From positions 120,579-184,578 of the forward strand of contig NZ_LWKZ01000003.1 in the NCBI RefSeq assembly GCF_001905005.1: a stretch of 64,000 nt of DNA, read 5' to 3'. This document shows, one piece after another, positions 63,311 to 64,000 of the stretch (position 1 is the first letter of the stretch; each line of letters starts with the position of its first letter). This stretch comes from Streptomyces sp. CB02923 (GTDB lineage: Bacteria > Actinomycetota > Actinomycetes > Streptomycetales > Streptomycetaceae). Position numbers and translations under genes: made by a program. The notes beneath the pieces are model-generated. The model was not told the origin of the DNA, did not search any database, and saw only the letters and a list, made by a program, of their open reading frames with translations.

Positions 63311-63468
63311 AAGGGGCCGGGGAGCGCTGGTCCGCGTTGTGCAGGGACGATGAATGCGCTGGTGGCCGATGTGGCCGCACATTACGGTCCCGGCATACGG
63401 GCACATCGCCGCCGCCCGCACGGGTGGCGGGTGGGCGACCACCTTGACGAAGGCTTAGCATCCTCTGC

Positions 63469-64000
63469 GTGTCCAAACTGACCGACGTGCCCAAACGGAT
63501 CCTTATCGGGCGCGCACTGCGCAGCGACAAGCTGGGCGAGACCCTTCTCCCCAAGCGCATCGCGCTCCCCGTGTTCGCCTCCGACCCGCTCTCCTCCGTG
63601 GCCTACGCCCCGGGCGAGGTGCTGCTCGTCCTGTCCGTCGCGGGTGTGTCGGCGTATCACTTCAGCCCGTGGATCGCGGTCGCGGTCGTGGTGCTGATGT
63701 TCACGGTCGTGGCGTCCTACCGGCAGAATGTGCACGCCTATCCGAGCGGCGGCGGCGACTACGAGGTCGCCAACACCAACCTCGGACCCAAGGCCGGGCT
63801 GACCGTCGCCAGCGCCCTGCTGGTCGACTACGTCCTGACCGTCGCCGTATCCATCTCCTCCGGAGTGGAGAACCTCGGCTCGGCGATCCCCTTCGTCACC
63901 GAACACAAGACGCTCTGCGCCGTCGTCATGATCGCGCTGCTGACGGTGATGAACCTGCGCGGCGTCAAGGAGTCGGGCAAGCGCTTCGCGATCCCGACGT
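63469..64000 (+). CDS. APC-family amino acid/polyamine permease (partial, runs off the right edge)
   Basis: The first 177 residues are present. A cytoplasmic start (KLTDVPKRILIGRALRSDKL) is followed by the first transmembrane helices; the ASDPLSSVAYAPGEVLLVL stretch is the APC signature. It is the actinobacterial permease next to the TrkA pair (Rv2690c in M. tuberculosis, from memory), here separated from it by about 12 kb. The GTG has TAGCAT 7 bp upstream and no ribosome site, so a leaderless mRNA is likely. Confidence 0.9.
   Translation, partial: MSKLTDVPKRILIGRALRSDKLGETLLPKRIALPVFASDPLSSVAYAPGEVLLVLSVAGVSAYHFSPWIAVAVVVLMFTVVASYRQNVHAYPSGGGDYEVANTNLGPKAGLTVASALLVDYVLTVAVSISSGVENLGSAIPFVTEHKTLCAVVMIALLTVMNLRGVKESGKRFAIPT

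Overview
The window is high-GC actinobacterial DNA and almost certainly comes from a Streptomyces chromosome. Evidence for this is G/C at third codon positions throughout, many GTG starts, rare TTA codons, and a run of genes typical of the Streptomyces core: topoisomerase IV subunit A, an M16 protease pair, HPr, a PatA-type acetyltransferase, thymidine kinase, SepH, ferrochelatase, SuhB, CutRS, dUTPase and paired TrkA proteins. No rRNA, tRNA, CRISPR array, insertion sequence or prophage was recognised. About 55 protein genes can be supported, two of them broken by the window edges.

Layout. 1-8.6 kb: a sucrase/ferredoxin-like gene preceded by an iron-box-like site, a small secreted peptide, two divergent citrate-synthase paralogues (one fused to a DNA-binding domain) and a CobW GTPase, then parC on the minus strand. 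8.8-14.3 kb: a catalytic/non-catalytic M16 protease pair, a c-di-AMP (ydaO-type) riboswitch driving an M23 cell-wall hydrolase, and a TTA-containing GntR regulator next to ptsH. 14.6-25 kb: patA, a DUF5998 gene, a phosphodiesterase, tdk, a VOC protein, a sulfurtransferase, sepH, and a membrane protein with a disordered tail. 25-32.6 kb: an aldonolactone-oxidase-like enzyme overlapping an MFS gene, ferrochelatase, inositol monophosphatase, and cutRS. 33-36.9 kb: DUF4193, an EcsC-like gene, DUF3093, a thioesterase, dut and DUF3710.

36.9-48.6 kb is the first accessory-looking block. It holds a stand-alone PD-(D/E)XK nuclease candidate with a TTA codon, kdpFABC with an extra micro-ORF, an AAC(2')-like acetyltransferase, a small membrane protein, a winged-helix regulator pair, and kdpDE. 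At 48.6-51.4 kb the conserved order resumes (OB-fold protein, DUF3159, two TrkA proteins). 51.7-63.2 kb is the second block: a fusion of two TrkA domains around a channel-like membrane segment (with a TTA codon), a PucR regulator, an NfeD-like protein, a flotillin, and a 1663-residue AAA+ ATPase. An APC permease then runs off the right edge. From memory of Mycobacterium tuberculosis (Rv2689c to Rv2701c), dut, DUF3710, OB-fold, DUF3159, ceoC, ceoB and the APC permease are close neighbours. The two blocks therefore look like insertions into an old syntenic segment.

How it fits together. Potassium and envelope stress recur: Kdp ATPase with KdpDE, TrkA proteins, a TrkA-channel fusion, a c-di-AMP riboswitch, CutRS and a flotillin/NfeD pair. 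The least described signal is a set of A-rich 11-bp direct repeats (TTAAGA-like half-sites, the layout bound by OmpR/PhoB-type regulators). They lie between the TrkA operon and the channel gene, upstream of the NfeD-flotillin pair, and three times upstream of the APC permease. A related 23-bp repeat with TAAGAG sits just before the giant ATPase. This suggests a co-regulated potassium/membrane/ATPase module.
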